Positions 41,510 through 49,245 of a DNA stretch of 50,475 nucleotides are shown one piece after another. The notes below the pieces were generated by a model. That model saw only the letters and a program-made list of their open reading frames with translations. It ran no database searches and was not told the DNA's origin. The DNA is from Chitinophagales bacterium (GTDB lineage: Bacteria; Bacteroidota; Bacteroidia; Chitinophagales; BACL12), in assembly GCA_020636645.1 (NCBI GenBank), contig JACJXO010000012.1, positions 1 through 50,475 on the forward strand, written 5' to 3'. How positions within the stretch are numbered: position 1 is the stretch's first letter; every line of letters starts with the position of its first letter. The position numbers and the translations under genes were made by a program.

Positions 41510-43168
41510 ATGAAAAAAACTTTGGCTATTGCCGGTGTACTAAGCTCCGGTCTGGCACTTACCCTCCTCTTCAACAGCAACGCTCCGGGAAGCGATCTGT
41601 TCGAGATATCCAAGAACATAGACATTTTCACCTCTGTCTATAAGGAACTGAACACTTACTATGTAGATGATCTGGACCCGAACAGGATCATGCGCACAGG
41701 CATTGATGCCATGCTGGAATCGCTTGACCCATACACCAACTATATATCAGAAGCAGAACTGGAAGGATATAAATTCCAGATAACCGGTAACTACGGAGGC
41801 ATCGGTGCTACCATCAGACCGGTTGACGGCAAGGTTACCGTGGTTGATGTGTTTGAAGGTTTTCCCGCCTTCAAAGCAGGCCTTCAGCCCGGCGATGAAT
41901 TAAAAAAGATCGATGATCACACCGTTCTGGAAAATGATGAGTCATCCATCAGCGAATTGTTGCGAGGATCTCCCGGTACCCCGGTCGCACTTACTGTTTT
42001 CAGGGCAGGCACCGGAGAAACATTACAACTGGAACTTACCCGTGAAGAGATCAACCAGGGCAATGTGCCTTATTTCGGGATGGTGGATGACCATACGGGT
42101 TATATCATGCTGACCCAGTTCACGGAAGATGCAGGAAGGAATGTAGCTGATGCGCTGAAGAAACTTCAGGAAGATCATCCTGATCTGTCTGGTGTCATCC
42201 TGGACCTGCGGGGAAATCCAGGAGGTTTGCTGCGGGAAGCCGTGAATGTTTCCAATGTATTTATTCCAAAAGGACTGGAAGTGGTCAGTACCCGTGGTCG
42301 TGTGGAAGAATGGGACAAATCTTTTGTTTCCATCAACAACCCGGTAGATACCGAGATACCGCTGGTGGTGCTTACCAGCAGAAGTTCTGCATCTGCTTCA
42401 GAGATCGTTGCAGGTGTGATACAAGACTATGATCGTGGTGTCATTCTGGGTCAAAAAACCTTCGGCAAAGGACTGGTTCAGACCACAAGAGATGTATCTT
42501 ATAAGACAAAACTTAAACTGACCACAGCCAAATACTACATACCCAGTGGCCGCTGTATTCAGGCCATCGATTACGCCAACAGAAATGAAGACGGTTCTGT
42601 AGGAAAGATCCCGGACTCTCTGAAGGTGGCCTTTTCCACCCGGGCAGGAAGAACTGTATATGATGGCGGGGGAATTGACCCTGATGTAGCTGTAGGTGAA
42701 GAGAATTACCGCGATATCACCATCAGCCTCCTGCAGGGCAATCACATCTTCCATTACGCCACGCAGTATTTCTACAGCCACCCGAACATCAGTCCAGCCA
42801 ACAGCTTTAGTCTTACAGACGAAGAATACGATGGGTTTGTGCGCTTCATGTCGGGCAGAACCTATGAATACACAACTGAAACAGAAGAACTCCTGGCTGC
42901 CTTTGAAGAGAGTGCCCGGGAAGATGCCTATTATGATGCCGTCAAAAATGAGATAGACGGCCTGCATGCCAAGGTGACACATGACAAGCAGAATGATCTG
43001 TATAAATTCAAGGATGAGATCCTGTTCGAACTCAACAGAGAGATAGCAGGAAGATATTATAATTACAATGGAAGGGTGGAAGTGTCTTTCCGCTATGACC
43101 CTGACATTCAGGAAGCCATCAGAACGCTGAAAAATCCGGAAGCTTACACCAAACTACTCAGCAAATAG
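41510..43168 (+). CDS. S41 family carboxy-terminal processing peptidase
   Basis: 552 residues from ATG 41510 (MKKTLAIAGVLSSGLALTLL, a signal-anchor); a GTG five codons earlier overlaps the yidD stop and is an alternative. Residues ~40-75 hold the N-terminal helical domain (YKELNTYYVDDLDPNRIMRT), then a PDZ domain (NYGGIGATIRPVDGKVTVVD to VFEGFPAFKAGLQPGDEL), then the S41 core with VILDLRGNPGGLLREAVNVS, the catalytic Ser in SSASASE and the Lys of FGKGLVQ (Ser-Lys dyad). Tail-specific (Ctp/Prc-type) periplasmic protease that trims or degrades envelope proteins from the C-terminus. Confidence 0.93.
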   Translation: MKKTLAIAGVLSSGLALTLLFNSNAPGSDLFEISKNIDIFTSVYKELNTYYVDDLDPNRIMRTGIDAMLESLDPYTNYISEAELEGYKFQITGNYGGIGATIRPVDGKVTVVDVFEGFPAFKAGLQPGDELKKIDDHTVLENDESSISELLRGSPGTPVALTVFRAGTGETLQLELTREEINQGNVPYFGMVDDHTGYIMLTQFTEDAGRNVADALKKLQEDHPDLSGVILDLRGNPGGLLREAVNVSNVFIPKGLEVVSTRGRVEEWDKSFVSINNPVDTEIPLVVLTSRSSASASEIVAGVIQDYDRGVILGQKTFGKGLVQTTRDVSYKTKLKLTTAKYYIPSGRCIQAIDYANRNEDGSVGKIPDSLKVAFSTRAGRTVYDGGGIDPDVAVGEENYRDITISLLQGNHIFHYATQYFYSHPNISPANSFSLTDEEYDGFVRFMSGRTYEYTTETEELLAAFEESAREDAYYDAVKNEIDGLHAKVTHDKQNDLYKFKDEILFELNREIAGRYYNYNGRVEVSFRYDPDIQEAIRTLKNPEAYTKLLSK

Positions 43169-43200
43169 GCCATTTCGCTCTGAATGGTGAACTTTACAGT

Positions 43201-44841
43201 ATGAGAAGTTTCATTCTTTCCGGTCTTCTGTTCCTGACCGGCTTCGTACAAGGGCAGAATGCTGCCGATCAGATCAAAGAAACTGTTGAATTTCTTTCTG
43301 ATGACCGTCTGGAAGGGCGTGCCACCGGCAGCCGTGGAGAAGAGATCGCAGCCAACTACATAGCCGGTAAATTCTCTGCACTCGGTTTGCAACCGGCCGG
43401 CGAAAACAGCGGGTTCTTTCAGGTGTTTTCTTTCAGCACCGGTAAAGAAGCCGGCGAACAGAATTTTGTGGTAGCCAATAGCAAAAGAGCCGATGCACAG
43501 CCGGTCTTCTTTTCCGGCAGTGGCCAGGTTCAGGCACAGGTAGCGTATGCCGGTTATGGCATCACAGCACCTGAACTGCAACACGATGATTACCAGGGCC
43601 TGGAAGCAAAGGGAAAGATCCTGCTCATACAACTGAGCACACCGGAAGGCACCCACCCGCATACCGATTTTTATCCTTATGCCGATGAGCGAAGTAAGGT
43701 AGAGCTGGCCATGGAACATGGCGCTGTGGCCGTCTTGTTTTATAATATGGACCAGGATTATGACCCTTCATTGCTACTGGATTACAGCAGCAGAGCAGAA
43801 GCAGCAGGTATTCCTGTTCTTTTTATAGAACCTGAAACCGCCAACACTCTGACCCAGGGTTTGGAGATCCTGGTTGGAGCAGATATACATCCGGTCAGAA
43901 AAGAAGGAAAGAACATAGCTGCCAGAATTGACAATGGAGCGCCCTGTACCATCATATTAGGAGCTCATTATGATCATCTAGGCTATGGTGAATCGGGCGG
44001 ATCCCTGTACCGTGGTCAGCCTGCCATCCACAACGGCGCTGATGATAATGCAAGTGGTGTGGCTCTCATCCTGCAGCTGGCTGAAAACCTGGCCAAAGAC
44101 CCCGACGATCACTACAACTATCTGTTCATTGCCTTCAGCGGCGAAGAATTAGGTCTGTACGGTTCCAAGAGTATCGCTGATTTTCTGACCGCTCAAGACG
44201 ACTGCTATAATTATATGCTGAATTTTGATATGGTAGGAAGACTGGACAGTATAAAGACCCTGATAGTGAACGGCTACGGCACCTCACCGGCCTGGACCAG
44301 AATAGATGACCTTGGCAAGATGCAGGGCTTTACAATTAAGACCTACAGCAGCGGCATCGGACCATCTGACCATACCTCGTTCTACCTGAAGGACATTCCT
44401 GTCCTGCATTTTTTTACCGGCACTCATGAAGATTATCACAAACCTTCAGATGATGCAGACAAGATCAACTATAAAGGCATTGTGGAATTGCATGATCTGG
44501 TAAGGGCCCTGATGGCAGATCTGGACGATGAAGATCAGGTTGAATTTACCAGAACCAAAGAAGAAGAAAGCGAAGAAACACCCAGATTCACAGTTGGTCT
44601 TGGTGTTATTCCTGACTATACTTTCGAAGGCAAAGGCATGCGCATAGACGGTGTATCAGATGGAAAAACTGCTGCAAATGCCGGCCTGCAAACAGGCGAT
44701 ATAGTTATCAGACTGGGCGATTACAACGTTGCAGATATGATGTCTTACATGAAGGCATTAAGTATGTTTGAAAAAGGAGATGCAACCACTGCTACCGTGA
44801 TACGGGCAGAAGAAGAAATGACCTTTCCTATTCAGTTCTGA
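43201..44841 (+). CDS. M28 family peptidase with PA and PDZ domains
   Basis: 546 residues. Signal peptide MRSFILSGLLFLTGFVQGQ. A PA domain (~100-220) is inserted before the M28 core, whose zinc ligands are visible: GAHYDHLGYG (His), HNGADDNASGV (bridging Asp), SGEELGLYG (catalytic Glu-Glu), NFDMVGRL (Asp) and HEDYHKPSDD (His). The last ~85 residues, after a Glu-rich linker (TRTKEEESEETPRF), form a PDZ-like domain (GLGVIPDYTFEGKGMRIDGV, GLQTGDIVIRLGDYN). An exported aminopeptidase with two zinc ions. It sits between the S41 peptidase and tsaB genes, which run in the same direction with little spacing. Confidence 0.93.
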   Translation: MRSFILSGLLFLTGFVQGQNAADQIKETVEFLSDDRLEGRATGSRGEEIAANYIAGKFSALGLQPAGENSGFFQVFSFSTGKEAGEQNFVVANSKRADAQPVFFSGSGQVQAQVAYAGYGITAPELQHDDYQGLEAKGKILLIQLSTPEGTHPHTDFYPYADERSKVELAMEHGAVAVLFYNMDQDYDPSLLLDYSSRAEAAGIPVLFIEPETANTLTQGLEILVGADIHPVRKEGKNIAARIDNGAPCTIILGAHYDHLGYGESGGSLYRGQPAIHNGADDNASGVALILQLAENLAKDPDDHYNYLFIAFSGEELGLYGSKSIADFLTAQDDCYNYMLNFDMVGRLDSIKTLIVNGYGTSPAWTRIDDLGKMQGFTIKTYSSGIGPSDHTSFYLKDIPVLHFFTGTHEDYHKPSDDADKINYKGIVELHDLVRALMADLDDEDQVEFTRTKEEESEETPRFTVGLGVIPDYTFEGKGMRIDGVSDGKTAANAGLQTGDIVIRLGDYNVADMMSYMKALSMFEKGDATTATVIRAEEEMTFPIQF

Positions 44842-45519
44842 GTGGCCACTATTCTGCAGATAGAAAGCAGTCACCCGCTTTCCAGTGTTTCTCTGGCAGC
44901 CGACGGAAACACCCTACTGGAGATCAGGGGTGAGGAAGCACAAAACCATGCTTCGCAGCTTGGCCCTATGGTACAGAGCCTGTTAGACCGGGCGGGGTTT
45001 TCTATCCAATCGCTGGATGCAGTAGCCATATCTATCGGGCCTGGATCTTACACCGGATTACGCATCGGACTTAGTCTTGCAAAAGGTATCTGCTATGGCA
45101 GTACCATACCGTTGATTCCTGTTTCAACGCTGGCTTGTATGACTGCCTGCGCCATAAATCAATATCCTATGCAGGAAACCCTGTACTGCCCCATGATAGA
45201 CGCCAGGCGGATGGAAGTGTACACCGCCCTGTTTGATCATACAGGCACTCTGCTATGTGAACCGGAAGCATACATACTGGATAACAAACCCTTCAGAGAA
45301 CAAACAGAACAAAGACAAACCTGTTTTTTTGGCAGCGGTTCAAATAAGGCAGTACACCTCCTGGAAGACAAGAACTCCAAAATATTAACAAATTTTATCA
45401 TTTTATCGTCCGGCATGAACAAAATTGCCCTGGATGCATATAATAAAGGTATTCATGAGGATCCGGCCTATCTGGAACCTGTATATCTGAAGGAGTTTTA
45501 CCATACAAACGGAAAATAA
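44842..45519 (+). CDS. tsaB: tRNA threonylcarbamoyladenosine biosynthesis protein TsaB
   Basis: 225 residues. Scaffold partner of TsaD in making t6A at tRNA position 37. N-terminal ILQIESSHPLSSVSLAADGN and GEEAQNHASQLGPMVQSLLD, then LDAVAISIGPGSYTGLRIGL and KGICYG, the canonical TsaB (YeaZ) motifs, and the MIDARRMEVYTALF region. The GTG start directly follows the M28 stop (TGAGTG). It lacks a metal-binding motif, as expected for TsaB compared with TsaD. Confidence 0.94.
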   Translation: MATILQIESSHPLSSVSLAADGNTLLEIRGEEAQNHASQLGPMVQSLLDRAGFSIQSLDAVAISIGPGSYTGLRIGLSLAKGICYGSTIPLIPVSTLACMTACAINQYPMQETLYCPMIDARRMEVYTALFDHTGTLLCEPEAYILDNKPFREQTEQRQTCFFGSGSNKAVHLLEDKNSKILTNFIILSSGMNKIALDAYNKGIHEDPAYLEPVYLKEFYHTNGK

Positions 45520-45538
45520 CCTGCAGGTAAACAGGTAT

Positions 45539-45546
45539 TAATTTTG
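45539..45546 (+). promoter_or_regulatory. -7 box for the first ArsR gene
   Basis: TAATTTTG between the tsaB stop and the regulator start, 76 bases before the ATG. Confidence 0.4.
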
Positions 45547-45622
45547 TAATATTTCTGATATATTCTATTTTTGGACTACCCTCTGAATGCCACGTGTTAA
45601 TTGATTCACAAAAGTTCTGATT

Positions 45623-45955
45623 ATGGCATCTACACCAAGTATTAAACTTGCGAACGCTCCGAAGGGTAACATCAAGCTTGAGTACAAAAACCTCCGGAAG
45701 ACCGTTCTGATTCTTCGTGCAGTAAATCACAAACTGCGTTTGAAGATCATCAAAATGTTAACTGACAAAGAAAAGATGAGTGTGACGGAGATCTACGTCA
45801 AGCTTCGTCTGGAACAGTCGGTCGCATCCCAGCACCTGGCTATTATGCGCAGGGCAGGAGTTGTTACTACCACCAGAAGTGGTAAGAACATTTTCTATCA
45901 GCTGGACAACGACAGGTTGAAGAGCATTGGCAACTTCATTCGCGACATTTCCTAA
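45623..45955 (+). CDS. ArsR/SmtB-like winged-helix regulator without metal-site cysteines (first of pair)
   Basis: 110 residues: a winged helix-turn-helix with LRLKIIKMLTDKEKMSVTEI, YVKLRLEQSVASQHLAIMRR (recognition helix) and VTTTRSGKNIFYQLDN (wing). No cysteine anywhere in the chain, so the usual ELCVCDL metal site of ArsR is absent (VTEIYV instead). Likely responds to something other than a metal ion, or acts as a partner of the next gene's product. It and its neighbour are 24 bases apart and share the same fold and spacing, pointing to tandem duplication. A long leader (76 bases) precedes it. Confidence 0.88.
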   Translation: MASTPSIKLANAPKGNIKLEYKNLRKTVLILRAVNHKLRLKIIKMLTDKEKMSVTEIYVKLRLEQSVASQHLAIMRRAGVVTTTRSGKNIFYQLDNDRLKSIGNFIRDIS

Positions 45956-45979
45956 CACCCATCACAATCAAATTCTATT

Positions 45980-46297
45980 ATGGCAAAGACTACCGATCAG
46001 AAAGCATTTCTGAGTGTCGATATATCCAAACTGGAAAAGTCTGCTGAGATCATGCGTGCCCTGGCACATCCGCTGCGCATGAAGATCATGGGCTTTATTG
46101 ACAAGAATAAGAACGTCCATGTAAACAAGATCTACAATACCCTGGGTCTTGAGCAATCCATCACCTCACAGCATCTGCGCATTTTGCGTAACGCTGATCT
46201 GGTCAAAACCAAGCGGGAAGGTAAGTTCATCTTCTATTCGCTGAATTATGACAAGATCGCTAAGGTGCTGAGTATGATGGAGAAGTACGACGTATAA
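45980..46297 (+). CDS. ArsR/SmtB-like winged-helix regulator without metal-site cysteines (second of pair)
   Basis: 105 residues. Same architecture as the preceding gene: RALAHPLRMKIMGFIDKNKN, VNKIYNTLGLEQSITSQHLR (HTH) and VKTKREGKFIFYSLNYDKI (wing). Also lacks cysteine. The two recognition helices are similar (LRLEQSVASQHLAIMR versus LGLEQSITSQHLRILR), so they may bind related sites or form a heterodimer. Its stop is six bases from the convergent nadA stop. Confidence 0.88.
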   Translation: MAKTTDQKAFLSVDISKLEKSAEIMRALAHPLRMKIMGFIDKNKNVHVNKIYNTLGLEQSITSQHLRILRNADLVKTKREGKFIFYSLNYDKIAKVLSMMEKYDV

Positions 46298-46303
46298 TAC
46301 TAT

Positions 46304-47299
46304 CTACAGTCCCAGGCTGGCAGAGATATCCAGCATCCTTTGAATAGGCTTCCGGGCCTGTTCCAGTATTGTTTTGTCCATCAGAATCTCAGGCTGCTCA
46401 TAACGCATGCAGGTATATACCTTTTCGAGGGTATTTCTCTTCATGTGCGGGCAATCATTACATGCGCATAAGTTATCTGGCGGTGCCGGAATGAATTGCT
46501 TGTGTGGTGATGCTTTCTGCATCTGGTGCAGAATACCTGTTTCTGTGGCTACAATATAAACCGGGCTATTGTCTTCCCGGGTAAACTTCAATAACCCGGT
46601 GGTGGATCCTATGAAATCTGCCATTTCCAGGATGGCTTCTTCACATTCCGGATGCGCAATGAGCTTTGCATCCGGATGCCGGTGTCTCAGTTTTGTGATC
46701 TTTTCCTGGCTGAATATCTCATGTACCATACAGGTGCCATTCCACAGCACCATATCTCTGCCTGTCTTTTCCATTACATACCTTCCCAGATTGCGGTCGG
46801 GAGCAAATATGACGGGCGTATCAGGGGGCAGGGTCTCTACGATCTTCACAGCATTACTGCTGGTACAAATTATATCACTCAATGCCTTGATACCTGCAGT
46901 GCAGTTGATATAAGAGATCACAGTATGATCAGGATACTGCTCTTTAAACTTCCTGAAAAGTGGTGGCGGGCAAGAATCTGCCAGGCTGCAACCTGCATGT
47001 GCATCAGGCATGAGTACTTTTTTCTGCGGATTCAGGATCTTGGCTGTTTCGGCCATGAAATGTACCCCTGCAAACACAATGATATCAGCTTTAGTGCGGG
47101 CAGCCTGCTGAGCCAGACCAAGACTGTCGCCTATATAATCGGCCACATCCTGTATATCACTGTCCTGATAATAGTGTGCCAATAGCACTGCATTCTTTTC
47201 CCGTTTCAGCTTGTCAATTTCACGCACCAGATCCAGGGTAGGATCTACCGGAATATCCAGATATCCTTTTGTCTCCCAACCGGTTTCCACAATTTCCAT
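46304..47299 (-). CDS. nadA: Quinolinate synthase NadA
   Basis: 331 residues. Condenses iminoaspartate with dihydroxyacetone phosphate to quinolinate, the first dedicated pyridine ring step of de novo NAD synthesis. Three cysteines for the [4Fe-4S] cluster lie in the expected places: SYINCTAGIKALSDIICTSS (two near it) and LCACNDCPHMKRNTLEKVYT near the C-terminus. AVLLAHYYQDSDIQDVADYI and FAGVHFMAETAKILNP are further family motifs. No nadB or nadC gene is in the window; nadD lies on the same strand on the other side of the non-coding stretch. Confidence 0.96.
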   Translation of the reverse strand: MEIVETGWETKGYLDIPVDPTLDLVREIDKLKREKNAVLLAHYYQDSDIQDVADYIGDSLGLAQQAARTKADIIVFAGVHFMAETAKILNPQKKVLMPDAHAGCSLADSCPPPLFRKFKEQYPDHTVISYINCTAGIKALSDIICTSSNAVKIVETLPPDTPVIFAPDRNLGRYVMEKTGRDMVLWNGTCMVHEIFSQEKITKLRHRHPDAKLIAHPECEEAILEMADFIGSTTGLLKFTREDNSPVYIVATETGILHQMQKASPHKQFIPAPPDNLCACNDCPHMKRNTLEKVYTCMRYEQPEILMDKTILEQARKPIQRMLDISASLGL

Positions 47300-47686
47300 G
47301 GTGTCCTTAATTTCTATGATTTTAAAAAGTAAAAGAAAACATCATCATCAGTACTGTGGATTCGTTGATTGTTTTGTCGGTAAGTATTTGGAAAAAGCAA
47401 TATCCTCCTTTTACAACAGGTAATCCACTTCTAGTGAACAGGTAAAGATGGCGTATTTGCTGCATTTTTCTGAGCTATACACATCCGGTGGATAACGGTT
47501 CAACAGCATAACTTTTCTCCCGACATACATACCCAGGCGTGGAATCACTGTGTATTTCCGGGTGTTCATCCACATAAGTAACCGTTTTTTAAAGGGTATG
47601 GTTTAGTTGTGTGGATTTCCTGAGTCATATCTACATGTTCTTCGCCAAGCTGTCCACCATCCTGCCGCAGTAATCCACAATTGTGC
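47300..47686. other. Non-coding region with DnaA-box-like cluster, candidate oriC
   Basis: 387 bases between nadA and nadD without a credible gene. It holds six sites within two mismatches of TTATCCACA in 325 bases: 47355-47363, 47421-47429, 47487-47495, 47566-47574, 47610-47618 and 47671-47679, in mixed orientation. Three of them (47487, 47566, 47671) differ at only one position. AT-rich runs precede the cluster (47311-47340) and lie within it (47581-47605). This is the arrangement of a replication origin, but gene orientation does not clearly support it. Confidence 0.5.
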
Positions 47687-48259
47687 TCATTGATAGAAAT
47701 GCATGGATCGTATGTACTCATACACCTTTTCAGGTACCAGATACCGGATGTCACGGCCTTCATGAACGGCCTGTCTGATGAAGGTGGCACTGATATTGAG
47801 CAGCGGCGCTTCTGTAAAAGTAATATCAGCCTCCGGATAGGGATTCGTATTGCTCTGTCCCGGCCGCAGATAGACCCGAATGGGATACCGCTGCAGCAAC
47901 AGACCGGCATTTTTCCACTTGTGCAGAGTGGGAAGATTATCGCTACCCATCAGCAGTACAAAACGATGATCCGGATATTTTTCTTCCAGATAGGTCAGTG
48001 TATCAATGGTATAGCTGGGTTGGGGAAGATGAAACTCCACATTGGATGCCCTGATCCTGTCATTGTCTTCTACCGCAATATTGGCCATATACAGGCGATG
48101 CTTCTCATCCAGTAATCCGGACTTTTCCTTAAAAGGATTCTGTGGTGACACGATCAGCCAGACCTGGTCCAGATCTGTCCAATCTGCAAAATGCTGGGCA
48201 ATGATCAGATGCCCAATATGAATGGGATTAAATGAACCGAAGAACAGGCCTATTTTCAT
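47687..48259 (-). CDS. nadD: Nicotinate-nucleotide adenylyltransferase
   Basis: 190 residues. Makes nicotinate adenine dinucleotide from NaMN and ATP. Nucleotidyltransferase motif GSFNPIHIGH at residues 8-17 and ISATFIRQ (the [ST]xTxxR motif) near residue 160; QVWLIVSPQNPFK, DRIRASNVEF and FVLLMGSDNLPTLHKW are other family features. Start ATG overlaps the DUF1295 stop as ATGA, so nadD is the second gene of a two-gene operon. Confidence 0.95.
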   Translation of the reverse strand: MKIGLFFGSFNPIHIGHLIIAQHFADWTDLDQVWLIVSPQNPFKEKSGLLDEKHRLYMANIAVEDNDRIRASNVEFHLPQPSYTIDTLTYLEEKYPDHRFVLLMGSDNLPTLHKWKNAGLLLQRYPIRVYLRPGQSNTNPYPEADITFTEAPLLNISATFIRQAVHEGRDIRYLVPEKVYEYIRSMHFYQ

Positions 48260-49032
48260 ACCTGACGTTTTGGTGGCCTCGGAATGAAGGCACTGGTTCT
48301 TCGTTTGTAATCTGCATATTTGTCATTGCCCTCGTAGCGCTGTTCCAGCAAGGTGACCCCGGATACACGCAGCAACAGAAAAGTAATAAGTACCGGACCT
48401 ATCACACTAAGATAAGCGGTACCGGCACCGAAAGCTACCAGGAATATTCCCCACCAGATGAGTGACTCTCCAAAATAATTCGGATGCCGGCTGTATTTCC
48501 ATAAACCTTTGTCCATGACCATTCCTTTATTGGCAGGATCCTTTTTGAAGCGGTACAACTGCCAGTCAGCGATGGATTCAAACAAGAATCCGCCCAGCCA
48601 CAACAGGGTGCCGGCAAAGTCTGTCCAGCTTCCCATGCTTTTGCCTGCAGCGGTAGTTACATGCAAAGGCATACTAATGATCAGCATGAGTGCACCTTGC
48701 AGCAGGAATACTTTGAAATAAGAGATCCACCACGTATTCTTTCCCCAGTCATGGCGCCAGGCGGCATATCTTGGATCCTCTCCCTTTCTCAGGTTTCTGA
48801 TGGCCAGGAATACAGCCAGCCGGAGCCCCCAGATCAGAATCAGGTAGCCAACCAGAAAACTGCGTGGCGATGCGGGTGCCCATCTGACCCACTGAAAGAT
48901 CACCAGGGCTGCAAAACCGAGGCCCCAGGCAATATCTACAATGCTCATGTCTTTTGCCAGGACTGATAGGATCCAGACAACGGAAACAAAAACAAGTACC
49001 AGTAATGCTGAACCAAGCAGAATAGAGCTCAT
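48256..49032 (-). CDS. DUF1295 membrane protein (steroid 5-alpha-reductase-like)
   Basis: 258 residues, six to seven transmembrane helices. Contains DMSIVDIAWGLGFAALVIFQ at the start, WGLRLAVFLAIRNLRKGEDP, and DKGLWKYSRHPNYFGESLIW, the DUF1295 core, then RYEGNDKYADYKRRTSAFIP. The RHPNYF motif is shared with 3-oxo-5-alpha-steroid 4-dehydrogenase and isoprenylcysteine methyltransferase families. Membrane-bound reductase-like enzyme with unknown substrate. Stop overlaps nadD start; a TACATTTG box lies 22 bases upstream on the minus strand. Confidence 0.9.
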   Translation of the reverse strand: MSSILLGSALLVLVFVSVVWILSVLAKDMSIVDIAWGLGFAALVIFQWVRWAPASPRSFLVGYLILIWGLRLAVFLAIRNLRKGEDPRYAAWRHDWGKNTWWISYFKVFLLQGALMLIISMPLHVTTAAGKSMGSWTDFAGTLLWLGGFLFESIADWQLYRFKKDPANKGMVMDKGLWKYSRHPNYFGESLIWWGIFLVAFGAGTAYLSVIGPVLITFLLLRVSGVTLLEQRYEGNDKYADYKRRTSAFIPRPPKRQV

Positions 49033-49054
49033 GGAAATCTTATTGGAGGCTTTT

Positions 49055-49062
49055 CAAATGTA
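49055..49062 (-). promoter_or_regulatory. -7 box for the DUF1295-nadD operon
   Basis: Minus-strand TACATTTG, 22 bases before the ATG at 49032. Confidence 0.45.
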
Positions 49063-49108
49063 GGAAACTTCACAGAACTGTCATTTGTTCTGAAGATCGT
49101 TAAAAAGC

Positions 49109-49147
49109 AAAAAAATGCCTGAACCTTTTTGCCCGGTCAGGGTTTTT
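49109..49147. terminator. Bidirectional terminator-like hairpin
   Basis: CCTGAACC (49118-49125) pairs with GGTCAGG (49135-49141) with one bulged base; a run of seven A on the left gives a T7 run for the minus strand, and five T follow on the right. It lies downstream of the minus-strand T9SS gene and would stop it before the DUF1295-nadD operon. Confidence 0.65.
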
Positions 49148-49214
49148 ATACATACAACAGGTCAGACAGACCGAAACAAAAAAGACTTCTAAGTAGTGGT
49201 TGTTTTCATAGGTG

Positions 49215-49245
49215 CCGGAGGCGGTCAATCTGCCTCCGGTTTTTT
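49215..49245 (+). terminator. Plus-strand terminator-like hairpin without an obvious upstream gene
   Basis: Perfect eight-base-pair stem CCGGAGGC/GCCTCCGG (49215-49222 with 49232-49239) followed by six T. No plus-strand coding gene precedes it within 2 kb; the preceding ~70 bases hold the TTTCATAGGTG repeat core at 49205-49215. It could end a short non-coding transcript. Confidence 0.6.

Noticed and set aside
45588..45600. CACGTG near 45590 as a third parS
   Set aside because: Flanks (GAATGC and TTAATT) do not fit TGTTn/nAACA, so only the central six bases match.
47566..47910. 114-codon minus-strand frame overlapping nadD and the DnaA-box region
   Set aside because: It is out of frame with nadD and has no domain; treated as a shadow, leaving the region non-coding.
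49113..49195. 25-codon frame at 49115 in the gap before the T9SS gene
   Set aside because: Overlaps a hairpin, has no ribosome-binding site or homology-like pattern, and cannot be told from chance.
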